DNA of 64,000 nt from Verrucomicrobiia bacterium (lineage in GTDB: Bacteria; Verrucomicrobiota; Verrucomicrobiia; Verrucomicrobiales; DEV007): contig JAUIAH010000016.1 in the NCBI GenBank assembly GCA_030425385.1, positions 62,001 through 126,000 of the forward strand, read 5' to 3'. Under the pieces are notes generated by a model. That model had not been told where the DNA came from. It saw only the letters and a program-made list of their open reading frames with translations, and searched no databases. Below, piece by piece: positions 18,882 through 27,891 of the stretch; position 1 is the first letter of the stretch, and the number at the start of each line of letters is the position of its first letter. The position numbers and the translations under genes are program-made.

Positions 18882-19981
18882 GGCGTGTCTCGTTCATCGA
18901 TCCTTTCCCATTTCTCGTCGACTATTCGAAGGAATCCCTCTCCATCCGCTGGCGTGCGAGACTCCGGCACTTCCTGTGCCGTCAAGCTCACCAAGATGCT
19001 CAGGAGAATGACTCCTGCCAGAACCATGGGCGCTTGCCGCGGCGATGCCTGTTTGGTGGCAGCCAAGACACGCCGCACGCGTCGGTCTAACAACCCCGGC
19101 GACGGATGGGCCATGGGCACCGCCGGGCCGGACTCATGATGCGCCGTCATCGATGCACAATGATAGAGCGCCTCCGCATAGAGGTGAGGATCGACGCCCT
19201 GTTGCATGGCCACATCGTCGCAGGCCAATTCTGCCTCTTGCCGCCAATGCCGAACTAACCACCAAACCAACGGTTGCGGCCAGTAAAGGGCCCGTGTCAG
19301 TTGACCCAAGAGATTCCAGAGTACATCTCGCCGCCTCACATGTGCCAATTCATGACACAACACCGCCTGGAGCGTGCCTGGATCCCATTGCAAAGCAGCC
19401 TCCGGAAGGATGATACGCGGGCGAACGATTCCCCATGTCAACGGCATGCTCCTACCCGGAAGTTGCCAAATCATGCCTTCTCGAAAGCCAGACAACCGTC
19501 GCGCCGATCGCAGAATGCACGGGTCCTCACACACGTGCGCTTGGCGCTGTTTGCGCGCCAGACGGCGCCAAGCCATGGCAATTGGCAATAGCGTCAGGAT
19601 TGCGCCAAGACCGTAGATGCCCAATAGGCCCTTCGCCAGAATAGCGTTAGAAATGAGGTCACCTGATTCTAACAACAATCGATCTTCCTGTGTCTCTCCG
19701 TGAATATGCGCGAGAGAATCCCTCACAAACATGCTGTCATCTTTCATCGATGCTTGCCCCTGTGAACCCGAAGGGCTCGACGACTGGCCAGCATCACGTG
19801 GAAGCAAAGCCCACCGTGGCCCAAAGACAACGATGCTCGGCAGCACGATCAAGGCCACCATGAGGCAAGCGATCACCTGACTACGTTCGCCAGGGGATCG
19901 CCTTCTCATTGCCACCACAATAAGACAACCCGCCAAACTGAGGAGCGAGCCACGAATGAAGAGTTCAACTATCGGATTCAT
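18686..19981 (-). CDS. BlaR1/MecR1-like M56 membrane metallopeptidase (N-terminal part of split gene)
   Basis: The protein has N-terminal membrane helices (5-25, 38-58), a further pair around residues 112-138, the zinc-peptidase motif HELAHVRRRD with a later ELACDDV glutamate, and a final helix near 330-350 (APMVLAGVILLSILVSL). This is the M56 part of BlaR1, which cleaves the BlaI repressor when the external sensor is acylated by a beta-lactam. Coding looks natural to about residue 366 (DEKWERIDERD). The last 65 residues are basic and serine-rich and look like out-of-frame read of the overlapping sensor gene. The ATG overlaps the BlaI stop by 4 bp, so the two are translationally coupled. Confidence 0.8.
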   Translation of the reverse strand: MNPIVELFIRGSLLSLAGCLIVVAMRRRSPGERSQVIACLMVALIVLPSIVVFGPRWALLPRDAGQSSSPSGSQGQASMKDDSMFVRDSLAHIHGETQEDRLLLESGDLISNAILAKGLLGIYGLGAILTLLPIAMAWRRLARKQRQAHVCEDPCILRSARRLSGFREGMIWQLPGRSMPLTWGIVRPRIILPEAALQWDPGTLQAVLCHELAHVRRRDVLWNLLGQLTRALYWPQPLVWWLVRHWRQEAELACDDVAMQQGVDPHLYAEALYHCASMTAHHESGPAVPMAHPSPGLLDRRVRRVLAATKQASPRQAPMVLAGVILLSILVSLTAQEVPESRTPADGEGFLRIVDEKWERIDERDTPCLSKRVKRRSERRMHLCRRSKTPWTRLSFPNVASMISSWRTQWKPYGNWASSTIRERSPKSVKV

Positions 19982-20373
19982 CGTTTCCGACCCTTCTGAC
20001 GCCTCTTTGCCTCCGCGATAAGTGACGCCACGCGATCCAGTTCATCCGCTGACAGCGTCGTATTTGGATCGGTGAAATGAGCCGCCAGAGCCTTCTCCAC
20101 GGATCCGTCGAAGAACGTGTGCATCACCCGTCGGAGCATCGAACGCCCTGCTGCTTTGCGCGGCTGAGTGGGCTTATACACATACTCCCGCCCCAACTGG
20201 TCATGCCCGAGGTGTCCTTTCGATTCCAAGATGCCTAGCAAGGTTCTAACTGCCGTTCGAGAAGGGGGATCTACAAGGCCATCCACGACCTCGGAGACCG
20301 TCGCTCGTTCCAAACGGTAGATCACATCCATGATCTGCCGCTCACGCTTGCTCAGTTTATCAGGATCACTCAT
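19978..20373 (-). CDS. BlaI/MecI-family transcriptional repressor
   Basis: This 131-residue protein begins MSDPDKLSKRERQIMDVIYR and contains the winged-helix segment ATVSEVVDGLVDPPSRTAVR, then the helical dimerisation half (MLRRVMHTFFDGSVEKALAA), as in BlaI/MecI. The cleavage site for the partner peptidase should lie in this second half. Members bind operators as dimers and are removed by cleavage after the sensor peptidase is activated. Two operator-like dyads lie directly upstream (20379-20421), so autorepression is likely. No separate beta-lactamase gene is adjacent, so the regulon may be elsewhere or may be cell-wall stress functions. Confidence 0.9.
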   Translation of the reverse strand: MSDPDKLSKRERQIMDVIYRLERATVSEVVDGLVDPPSRTAVRTLLGILESKGHLGHDQLGREYVYKPTQPRKAAGRSMLRRVMHTFFDGSVEKALAAHFTDPNTTLSADELDRVASLIAEAKRRQKGRKR

Positions 20374-20378
20374 GATAA

Positions 20379-20421
20379 GGCCAAATTATTGGCCGATATT
20401 GAGGAGTGTCAAATAATTGGC
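20379..20421 (-). promoter_or_regulatory. Promoter with two BlaI-type operator dyads
   Basis: GGCCAAATTATTGGCC (20379-20394) is a near-perfect dyad, and GTCAAATAATTGGC (20408-20421) is a related copy centred 28 bp away. On the minus strand, TTGACA (20412-20407) and ATAATT (20389-20384) form a promoter with 17-bp spacing, each hexamer inside one dyad. Transcription would start around 20377, only a few bases before the blaI ATG at 20373, giving a nearly leaderless message. A third partial copy, AAATTTGGCC, lies at 20427-20436. Confidence 0.6.
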
Positions 20422-20660
20422 TCTAAAAATTTGGCCCTAACGCAGAATCTCAGCTTGCGACTCCTCGCGCTTTCGATTCGCACGGGCGAAGCACCAACGG
20501 TGTTCCTCTAAGCGACTGGTCGAAATCCGTTTCAGATGTCTGATCTTCTACCATTCCAGAAAAGCGATCACCCTCCAGCTCGCCGACTCGACTCTAAGAA
20601 ACGCCACCATTCTCTAACAGAATGTCTTCGCATCTCTCCCACTCGAATCGATGATGAAGC

Positions 20661-21164
20661 ATGTCAGAGCAAACATTCCATCTGTATCAATCCTCTACCA
20701 CAGATCCACGTCCGGCCCTGTCAGAATCGGCGGCTCTTCAGAAACTCGACATTGATCAACTCGTTCGATTTCACAAGCAATCGAGCCATCTTTATGGCTT
20801 CGCGATGCTTGCTCTGTTAGGTGCTGGTCTTGGGATCGTGCTTCCATTCTTGCCCAATCATGAGATCTCCTTAGATGGACTGACGATCGGCCTCACAGGG
20901 TTCTTTCTTGTCGTCGCCATTGGGTTGATCCGGCGAACGGAGTGGGGACGTATCGTGGGAAGCCTATTCACTGCTATCCTGCTAGTAGGATTCCCCATTG
21001 GAACGCTGATAGGCATCGTCGGGCTGAGGGCAACCCTGAAAGCTCCAGAGCTGTTCGGTAATGCTCGCCTCACCCACAAAGGCCTGACCCGCGCTCTCAA
21101 AGCAGCCAAAGCCAAACAGAAACAGGCGCGACGGGAGAGCAAGAAAGCAAAGCGCCAACGTTAG
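20661..21164 (+). CDS. Small multi-spanning membrane protein of unknown function
   Basis: The 167-residue protein begins MSEQTFHLYQSS. It has three hydrophobic segments (about 45-65, FAMLALLGAGLGIVLPFL; 72-90, LTIGLTGFFLVVAIGLI; 98-122, IVGSLFTAILLVGFPIGTLI) and a highly basic C-terminal tail rich in lysine and alanine (AKAKQKQARRESKKAKRQR). Its stop overlaps the stop of the convergent downstream gene. I recognise no family. The basic tail suggests contact with nucleic acid or phospholipid on the cytoplasmic side, which is speculation. Confidence 0.65.
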   Translation: MSEQTFHLYQSSTTDPRPALSESAALQKLDIDQLVRFHKQSSHLYGFAMLALLGAGLGIVLPFLPNHEISLDGLTIGLTGFFLVVAIGLIRRTEWGRIVGSLFTAILLVGFPIGTLIGIVGLRATLKAPELFGNARLTHKGLTRALKAAKAKQKQARRESKKAKRQR

Positions 21165-22315
21165 CGGCGCTGCGTGAGACGGTCGATCTCGGCACGGACG
21201 ACTTTTCTGGCAGTCGGATCCGTCACGCCTGAGGCCCAGCGGTGCATGCCGTCGGTGTCCCGATCGTGGAAGACTTTGAGGGCTTCGTGGACCGCCCGTG
21301 CGCGAAGTTGGGGTTCATTGAATCGGATTGCGAAGTCAGCTCCCAAGGTGGGATCGGACTCTGCTAGTTCGTTGGCGGCTTCGGCTGCGGCCGATACCTG
21401 ATACCAACCATCGACTTCATTCTCCAACCAAGTCACCGCCAGTTGCGGGTCGGCCTCGGCAATCGATTCGGCGATGTTCCTCGCGATGCTCCCGCGGCGC
21501 TCGGTCGAAGCGATATTCCGAAAAGCCTCCAGCGCCGCTTCGTGGTCGTGGCGCGCGAGATCAGAAATGGCATAGTTAACCCGATGCTTGCTATCCAAAG
21601 CGTCGACGTCGCTCTGCAGCCATTGCAACGCCGCCGCGGGATCGTGCGTTGCCCAGGAGTGGACGGCGCGTTCGATCTCGTTGTGGATCAGGTTGCCTCG
21701 CGGGAGCTTCTGGAGGATGGGCAAGTAGTGTTCCGGTGATTCAACGTCACGGAGAATCCCAGAACTCCCGGCGTTGGCATAGATTTCTGTGAGGGCGCCG
21801 AGAGCCTTCTCGGGATTCCGCTCCATGCCCCCTCGGACGACCCCGCGCAAGACGGTCGAACGCATCGGATTGAAGGGTGAAAGGGCGTGGGCAGCTTCCA
21901 AGGCATGGTCGAAGTCACGCCCGGCCCACTCGCGGAAGAGATGATACCCGTGCGGTTCATTCCGAAAGAATGGGGGATCTTCTAGCAGAAAGGCGAGGAA
22001 ACTTTCGGGATCGGTGTGCGACCATAGGTGCACTAGCAGGCTCTGGTGATCCTGAGCTCCTTGACTCTCACAGAGTGCGTAGAGTCTTGGGAAATCACGA
22101 TGGTCCGCCGCACGCAACTGAGTGAGCCACGTCCTCTTGGGATCCTCCTGGAAATCGATCTCAGGCAGCGGAGCGAGAGGAGTGTTGGCTGGGGCGACGG
22201 CGACGATCTCTGGAGTCGGCTGTGGCTGGAGCCTCGTCGCGATGAGATAGGCCGCTGTGTAAGCGAGCGCCATGCAAAGAAGCGCTAATGCTAGGAAGGT
22301 GACTTTGGATTTCAT
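21161..22315 (-). CDS. Membrane-anchored W-DP repeat protein (second of tandem pair)
   Basis: The 384-residue protein has an N-terminal signal anchor (VTFLALALLCMALAYTAAYL). Its repeats of about 30 residues have the pattern A-x-x-W-x-x-x-D-P-x-A-A-x-x-W-L, for example AVHSWATHDPAAALQWLQSD and SIAEADPQLAVTWLENEVDG. They are probably helical repeats facing the periplasm. The same repeats make up the ectodomain of the sigma factor at 13743-16241. The start overlaps the stop of the upstream repeat gene by 4 bp. The molecular function is unknown. Confidence 0.65.
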   Translation of the reverse strand: MKSKVTFLALALLCMALAYTAAYLIATRLQPQPTPEIVAVAPANTPLAPLPEIDFQEDPKRTWLTQLRAADHRDFPRLYALCESQGAQDHQSLLVHLWSHTDPESFLAFLLEDPPFFRNEPHGYHLFREWAGRDFDHALEAAHALSPFNPMRSTVLRGVVRGGMERNPEKALGALTEIYANAGSSGILRDVESPEHYLPILQKLPRGNLIHNEIERAVHSWATHDPAAALQWLQSDVDALDSKHRVNYAISDLARHDHEAALEAFRNIASTERRGSIARNIAESIAEADPQLAVTWLENEVDGWYQVSAAAEAANELAESDPTLGADFAIRFNEPQLRARAVHEALKVFHDRDTDGMHRWASGVTDPTARKVVRAEIDRLTQRR

Positions 22316-23397
22316 GGCGGTGGCAGCCGACTCGACCGTTCTTTCGCGACGGCTTGCGCGTCTTCAATGAGGACGCGATCGGCAGGGTCTTGGGCTTGCT
22401 CCCAGGCATCGGCTTTCTCCGGTGAATAGCGATTGAAGACGGTGAGGCTCGCGATGAGGAGTTCCGTTGCGATCTCGGGATCGGCAAAGGAGAGCGCCCA
22501 GTCGGTAGCGGCCCTTGGATTCGAGCGTGCCCAGTTGCTCACGAACGAGGTCGCGTAGCGCCGTTGTTGGTCTTCTGGCGTCAATGATAGGATCTTCTCG
22601 GCGTGCTCAGCTGGGTTGCCCGGCAACGCGAGGGCGGCCGCGTAGAGGTCTTGGAGAATAGACGTGCGCATGCGTTCTGAGGCGTTTCGAAGGGAGCTGG
22701 CCAGCCCCTCCGGAATGCTCCCTTCACGAACACGCGCCGCTTCGATGTACGCCCTCAGATCATTCCCTACGGTGCCTGACACAGTAATTTCCTCGCTGAC
22801 CCATTTCGCAGCGGCCTGCAGATCGGTGCTTGCCCATAGGTCGATGAAATCTAGGAAAGCCTGTCGGTGACTCGCGTCATCGAGGTCCATGGCGCTCAAG
22901 GCTCCGGCCACTTCAGGCAGTTGCCCCACAGGGACATACTGAAAGAGCCAATGAAAGGCGTCGGGGCTGAGTGGGCCATCGAGGACATCTGAAAGGATCT
23001 TGAGCCCCTCGCGGAAATCCGCCGCCATCAGTGGATTGAAGACCGTATCAAGGATCTGTTGGCGTTGTTGATCCTCGGGAAGGTTCTCCCGTATCCAAGC
23101 GATGGCGGCATGGGGATCTTTGTGCGCGAGGAAGGCGAGCTGCCTGCGATTGGCATCCCAGGTGGACGAGCGCGAGGTGTTGGTGATTCTGAAAGGGCGA
23201 TCTGGATCACGCTTCAGAGCATCCTCCCATCGTGCAAACCAGCTTGAGCGGCGCTCTCCCAAGATGGAGGTCGTCCTAGCAGAACCAGTGGCTTCTCTTT
23301 CAACGATTGTCGAGATTCCCTCGGACTGTCCGGCCCACCATCCTAGCATGGCGCCGAGAATCGCGCTGACACCTAACATCCACATTCTCATCGGCAA
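22312..23397 (-). CDS. Membrane-anchored W-DP repeat protein (first of tandem pair)
   Basis: The 361-residue protein begins with an anchor, MRMWMLGVSAILGAMLGWWA. It carries repeats such as LAFLAHKDPHAAIAWIRENL, LWASTDLQAAAKWVSEEI and NWARSNPRAATDWALSFADP. These are paralogous to the next gene and to the sigma factor ectodomain. It follows the FAD oxidoreductase stop by 15 bp on the same strand and shares a 4-bp ATGA overlap with the second repeat gene, so the three genes look like one operon. I cannot assign a function. Confidence 0.65.
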   Translation of the reverse strand: MPMRMWMLGVSAILGAMLGWWAGQSEGISTIVEREATGSARTTSILGERRSSWFARWEDALKRDPDRPFRITNTSRSSTWDANRRQLAFLAHKDPHAAIAWIRENLPEDQQRQQILDTVFNPLMAADFREGLKILSDVLDGPLSPDAFHWLFQYVPVGQLPEVAGALSAMDLDDASHRQAFLDFIDLWASTDLQAAAKWVSEEITVSGTVGNDLRAYIEAARVREGSIPEGLASSLRNASERMRTSILQDLYAAALALPGNPAEHAEKILSLTPEDQQRRYATSFVSNWARSNPRAATDWALSFADPEIATELLIASLTVFNRYSPEKADAWEQAQDPADRVLIEDAQAVAKERSSRLPPP

Positions 23398-23412
23398 CGA
23401 GGTCTCAAGGGA

Positions 23413-25065
23413 TCATTTGTCGGGTTTCTCGTAAGCGAGGATTTGGCCGTCTTCCATGAGGCGAGCTTGCAGCGTTGCATAGGGAAGATCCTGCACCGCG
23501 CAATCCTCATCGAGTGCGAGCATGGCAGCCGTGGCCGCGCTTTGACCGAGGATCATGAAGACGGGCTCCATGCGAATGGAACCGAAAGCGATGTGCGAAC
23601 TGCTCACACACACAGGCACGGTGAGATTCTCACACTGAGCCTTCTTCGGGAGCAGGGCGCCGTAGGTGATCTTGTAAACCGGGCATTTCACTCCGATGTC
23701 GCCTTCATTCTGCACATGCCCTTCTGGCGTGATGTAGCGTTGGACATTGTGAGAGTCGATGGTGTAGCTCCCCATGCCGACCGATTCAGGCGTGGGGCGA
23801 CGCTGGAGAAGTTCGTTCTCAGTCATGACCGTATGCCCCTTCATGCGGCGAGCCTCACGGATATACATTTGGTGAGGCCAATGCCCATTGTCGACAAACT
23901 CATCTTTGGCCAAGCCCCATTGCTTCATCTTCTCCTGAATGTCCTCAGGCACGCGCGGGTCCGTGCAGTGAAACCACAGCCAGCCCTTCTGATAGCGCTC
24001 GTGCTCCTCGTAGATCTCGCGTCGTCGCGCGTAGCTGGCCTCGGGATAGTCGTAGTTGAACCCAATGTTATCCGTGCTCATGGGGCCGTGATTGTTCGTA
24101 TCGGTCTTGTGATTGGGAATGGGGTCAAATTTGTGAAAGGTCTCCCGCCAACCCGCCTCATAGATGCGCCCGAGCAATTCATACTGGCCTGCATCGTAGC
24201 CCTCTGGTTCGGTGAAAGGGATCCGATTTCGTGGGTCATTTGTGAGGCACATGCGGAAACAGTAGGCTTGAACTTTATCGTCGCCCGCGTGGCGTTCCCC
24301 GGGGTGCTTGGTGGAAATGCGAGGGAGCACGCCGCTTGTGGGGTCATTGGGAATGACGTAGGGACTGATCGGCTTGGGCACGGCACCGAAGTGGTGGCGA
24401 TGATGCAAGACACTCGTCTGAACGCCGTTCCACTCTTCCCCATAGACGTCGCGTCCCTCACGCCCCACATGATAATCCACCCCGGCAGCCGCCATGAGAT
24501 CGCCTTCATAGGTCGCATCCATGAACATCTGCCCCGCGAACGCCTTTCCGCTCAGCATGCGAATCTCTGTGATGCGTCCATCTGTCAGAGTCACGCCTTT
24601 CTCGCGATCCAACCATTCATCCCGATGCACGGGAATCTCAAAGGCCTTCACATAGTCCTCAAACACGCTCTCCGCGACATGTGGCTCGAAGATCCACATC
24701 GTGCGGTTCGCCCCGTCAATGGCTGGTGTCCCTTGGCCCTTGTTTCCATACTCGGAGCGTTTCTGAAATGTCCAGGCTTCGTCTTTCTGATAGGCTTTCC
24801 ACACGCGGTGATAGAAATCGCGCGCCAAACCGCCGATCACCGCCTTGTTCCCGGTATCCGTCCACCCAAGCCCGCCACTGGAAAGCCCGCCCAAGTGCTT
24901 ATCCGGCCCGACGATCACCACAGACCGCCCCATCTTGGCCGCTTGCACCGCCGCGATGACTCCGGCAGACGTCCCGCCATAGACAACCAAGTCATAACGT
25001 TCTTGGGCTTGTGCCGCATGCGTGAGGAGAAAGGCGAGGAGTAGACCAAGGCGAGTCGCATTCAT
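23413..25065 (-). CDS. Secreted FAD-dependent oxidoreductase (FAD_oxidored family)
   Basis: The 550-residue protein has a signal peptide (MNATRLGLLLAFLLTHAAQA). Directly after it comes an FAD-binding motif, YDLVVYGGTSAGVIAAVQAA, then KHLGGLSSGGLGWTDTG, typical of FAD-dependent oxidoreductases found in polysaccharide-degrading marine bacteria. Other conserved blocks are GQMFMDATYEGDLMAAAG and YTIDSHNVQRYITPEGHVQN. The substrate is unknown. Homologues are often annotated as xanthan lyase-like without biochemical proof. It heads the operon with the two W-DP repeat genes. Confidence 0.85.
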   Translation of the reverse strand: MNATRLGLLLAFLLTHAAQAQERYDLVVYGGTSAGVIAAVQAAKMGRSVVIVGPDKHLGGLSSGGLGWTDTGNKAVIGGLARDFYHRVWKAYQKDEAWTFQKRSEYGNKGQGTPAIDGANRTMWIFEPHVAESVFEDYVKAFEIPVHRDEWLDREKGVTLTDGRITEIRMLSGKAFAGQMFMDATYEGDLMAAAGVDYHVGREGRDVYGEEWNGVQTSVLHHRHHFGAVPKPISPYVIPNDPTSGVLPRISTKHPGERHAGDDKVQAYCFRMCLTNDPRNRIPFTEPEGYDAGQYELLGRIYEAGWRETFHKFDPIPNHKTDTNNHGPMSTDNIGFNYDYPEASYARRREIYEEHERYQKGWLWFHCTDPRVPEDIQEKMKQWGLAKDEFVDNGHWPHQMYIREARRMKGHTVMTENELLQRRPTPESVGMGSYTIDSHNVQRYITPEGHVQNEGDIGVKCPVYKITYGALLPKKAQCENLTVPVCVSSSHIAFGSIRMEPVFMILGQSAATAAMLALDEDCAVQDLPYATLQARLMEDGQILAYEKPDK

Positions 25066-25169
25066 GCAGGCAGCATCTCAGGATCCCCATTCGCTGCCAA
25101 GCCTGGACAGCCCGTGATCCCAATTTAGAGGTTGTTTTTCCAACTGGTAAAGGCTAGGCTGGGGATCTG

Positions 25170-27881
25170 ATGAAGCGCATTCTTGTCTTGGTTCTTGTGA
25201 GGGTGATGGTCGTGCCTGTGGCGTGGGCACAAACGGTTCAATTAGAGTTAGAGAACGTGGCCCCGGGCGATTTCCGGGTGGCGTTCACCCCGCCGACAAC
25301 GTCCATTCCCTACGCCGCGGTGTCGCGGACGTTTGTCTTGGAGCATAGTGAGAATCTCCGCGAGTGGGAGTCCCTTCATGAGCTTTCGCTAGAGAACGCT
25401 TATGCCTATCAGGCGGGATTGGGTGTCCCTGAAGGGCTGTTAGAAGGGCCTCAGCGGTACTTCCGCATGCGGATGGAGACGACGGTGCGCTATACGACTG
25501 ACAATGCGGCGGATTACCTGGGATTGGAGACTCCCTTCACGGCGGCGTTGATTTCGCGTTTCTATCCTGAGGGGCGCGATTTGTTAGTCGATTATCCCGA
25601 ACGCACTTATGCAGGGGAACATCCATGGGACGTGACGACGGCTGCTTACTGGGATCTCTTTGCCACGGATCCGGCGGTTCATAATGTGGATCAGGATCCG
25701 GAAGAGGATGGGTGGCGCGCGGTGGATTATCGGTTGAACGAGGAAGAAATGGCGATCTTTCGCCGTGAAGGCTTTGTGGTGAGCGAGCGTCTGGGCACGG
25801 ATACCTTTGGCGATGCGTTTTATGATCTATGGACAGACGATCTTCCTGTCTTCATTTCGACCGATGCCATGCTGCACGCTTGGCATCGCAGTTTTCAAAG
25901 TAGTCTGGAGGAAATCGATGCCCTCGTCATGGCACAAGAATTGCGAACGATGTTAGAAGAGCTTTCCGAGGGATTGGAGGCGCATCGCGACCTTTATGCG
26001 TCTGGGGATCCTTTCTTGCAAATGGCCTTCGAGGATGTGGATGGCTTCTTTCAAGTGGCGCGTTCTTTGTTGGATGGATCGCTTTCCCACCCTTCCTTTG
26101 CAGATGGCTCATGGGTTGGCCACACCGTATCCAGAGCCATGGATGCTAGGGATGTCATTGGCTGGACGGACCTCTTTGGTCAGTTGCGGATAGTCGATTA
26201 CACGCAATTCGAGCCACGGGGCCATTACACCAAGACGGAACAGCTCAAGCGCTATTTCCGGGCGATGATGTGGTGTTTTCGAATCGATTTCCGGCTGACG
26301 CCCGCCATCCAATTCCGGGAGGATCCAGAGGAGATCGCGAGTGCCCTCCGCCAGGTGGGTGCCGCGGCTTTGTTAGCGCAGTTGATCGTGGATCAGGGAT
26401 TGGAAGAGAGGTGGGCACAAATGGAGAACGTCTTGGCCGCAGTGGGAGGGTATGGCGATGCGATGACGCCCCCTCAGTTCAAAGAGATTCTTGAGGCAGC
26501 AGATGCCTTGGACGTGGGATCGATCGGTTCCGAAGAGGAAGCGATTGAATTACAACGTCAATTGTTAGAGGGCACGTTAGGCGTTCAGAACATCCGCTCG
26601 CACGCGATCCTTTCGCCGAGAAACACGCAACAACAAGCGGTCCTGTCGCGTAGCTTCACCTTCTTCAGCCAGCGCTTTGTCTTGGATTCTTGGGCCATGA
26701 GCAAGGTGGTCTTTGATAGCATCATCTTTGATGAGAATGGGATTCCCGAGGAAACGGACAAGATCTTTCGGCGGATTCCCAGTGGGTTGGATGTGGCGTT
26801 CACGGCCTTTGCGAACAACGCCGCGTTGCCCATCCTCGTGGATCGGATGGAAGATCCCCTTGGGCGAGCCTATCGCGATGGGTATCCCTATCAGAACAAC
26901 CTCGCGGCGGTGCGCGCGGTGCTCGATGATCAACCGGAGGAAGCGTGGATGGGGAATGTCTACCATCATTGGTTGAGAACCTTGCGAGGACTCTCTCATT
27001 TGCCCCAAGAGGAGACGTTGCCGCACTGCATGCGGACGGAGGCGTGGGCTCGGAAAGATCTCAACACGCAATTGGCATCCTGGACGCAGCTGCGCCATGA
27101 CACGATCCTCTACGCCAAGCAATCGGCGACCGCTCTCACCATATGTTCGTTTCCCGATGGCTATGTGGAACCAAGACCGCGCGTGTGGGCGCGCTTGCGT
27201 GAAATGGCAGGAGCAATGCAAGCGGTGGTGGAGGCGCTTCCAGCGGAAGGAGAGATTGAGATCGAAACGGAGATCTTTCCCGGCTTTACGGAAACCACAA
27301 CCATCGATGTCGTCACTTGGAAGGAGGCAATGTCAGGATTTTATGCGCGATTTGCAGCGCGTGTGGTCACGTTAGAAACGCTTGTCGCCAAGCAACTCCG
27401 TCACGAGCCGTTTACGGACGAAGATCTTACCTTCATTGATGGCCTCATCCAATCTGGCGGCACGGTAGGTTCTGGCGGCGAGCGGAGGTATGATGGATGG
27501 TATCCCGAATTATTTTATCAACGTCTCGAAGATGTGGCCGACAACGCGGCAGGTGAATTTGATGCTCTGGTCACGGACGTGCACACCGATTTCCCCGATG
27601 CCATTTCTGATGATCCGGGGACGATCCTTCATGAGGCAGTGGGAGGCATTCCCTTCATGCTCGTCGCGGTGGAACGGGAGGATGGACGTCGGGCGGTTTA
27701 TGGTGGGCCGGTGCTTTCGCACTACGAATTCGATACGGGACCGGAATTGATTCGGCTCACCGATGAAGCCTGGCGGGATCGTTTGTTTCAAGGCGAGATT
27801 CCCGTGCCTCACGATTGGACACGAGACTATCTGGTGCCCGCTGAAGGTGGTATTCCCCTTCCTTCTGGATCGGACTTTTAA
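25170..27881 (+). CDS. Secreted DUF3160 protein
   Basis: The 903-residue protein starts with a signal peptide (MKRILVLVLVRVMVVPVAWA). An N-terminal module contains FVLEHSENLREWESL and RYFRMRME, matching the sequence module found at the C-terminus of other secreted proteins in this window. From about residue 180 the DUF3160 domain follows, recognisable from the run EEEMAIFRREGFVV, then VFISTDAMLHAWHRSFQSSL. The domain function is unknown in the family, and extracytoplasmic location is supported by the signal. The gene stands alone and converges with the UnbV/TPR frame, whose stop is 10 bp away. No metal motif or catalytic triad was identified. Confidence 0.8.
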   Translation: MKRILVLVLVRVMVVPVAWAQTVQLELENVAPGDFRVAFTPPTTSIPYAAVSRTFVLEHSENLREWESLHELSLENAYAYQAGLGVPEGLLEGPQRYFRMRMETTVRYTTDNAADYLGLETPFTAALISRFYPEGRDLLVDYPERTYAGEHPWDVTTAAYWDLFATDPAVHNVDQDPEEDGWRAVDYRLNEEEMAIFRREGFVVSERLGTDTFGDAFYDLWTDDLPVFISTDAMLHAWHRSFQSSLEEIDALVMAQELRTMLEELSEGLEAHRDLYASGDPFLQMAFEDVDGFFQVARSLLDGSLSHPSFADGSWVGHTVSRAMDARDVIGWTDLFGQLRIVDYTQFEPRGHYTKTEQLKRYFRAMMWCFRIDFRLTPAIQFREDPEEIASALRQVGAAALLAQLIVDQGLEERWAQMENVLAAVGGYGDAMTPPQFKEILEAADALDVGSIGSEEEAIELQRQLLEGTLGVQNIRSHAILSPRNTQQQAVLSRSFTFFSQRFVLDSWAMSKVVFDSIIFDENGIPEETDKIFRRIPSGLDVAFTAFANNAALPILVDRMEDPLGRAYRDGYPYQNNLAAVRAVLDDQPEEAWMGNVYHHWLRTLRGLSHLPQEETLPHCMRTEAWARKDLNTQLASWTQLRHDTILYAKQSATALTICSFPDGYVEPRPRVWARLREMAGAMQAVVEALPAEGEIEIETEIFPGFTETTTIDVVTWKEAMSGFYARFAARVVTLETLVAKQLRHEPFTDEDLTFIDGLIQSGGTVGSGGERRYDGWYPELFYQRLEDVADNAAGEFDALVTDVHTDFPDAISDDPGTILHEAVGGIPFMLVAVEREDGRRAVYGGPVLSHYEFDTGPELIRLTDEAWRDRLFQGEIPVPHDWTRDYLVPAEGGIPLPSGSDF

Positions 27882-27891
27882 GCAGCTCCGA

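Noticed and set aside
18686..18895. Programmed -1 ribosomal frameshift site in the BlaR1-like gene
   Set aside because: No X-XXY-YYZ heptamer with a following pseudoknot was visible in the overlap, so it is not listed as a feature; a simple indel remains as likely.
20536..20820. 94-codon frame overlapping the start of the 20661 gene
   Set aside because: Its sequence is proline/arginine-rich and unsupported, and overlaps a membrane protein with better features.
23443..25044. 533-codon open frame on the plus strand, antisense to the FAD oxidoreductase
   Set aside because: It lies wholly within a well-supported gene, lacks domain motifs and a signal, and is typical of the antisense frame of a GC-rich gene.
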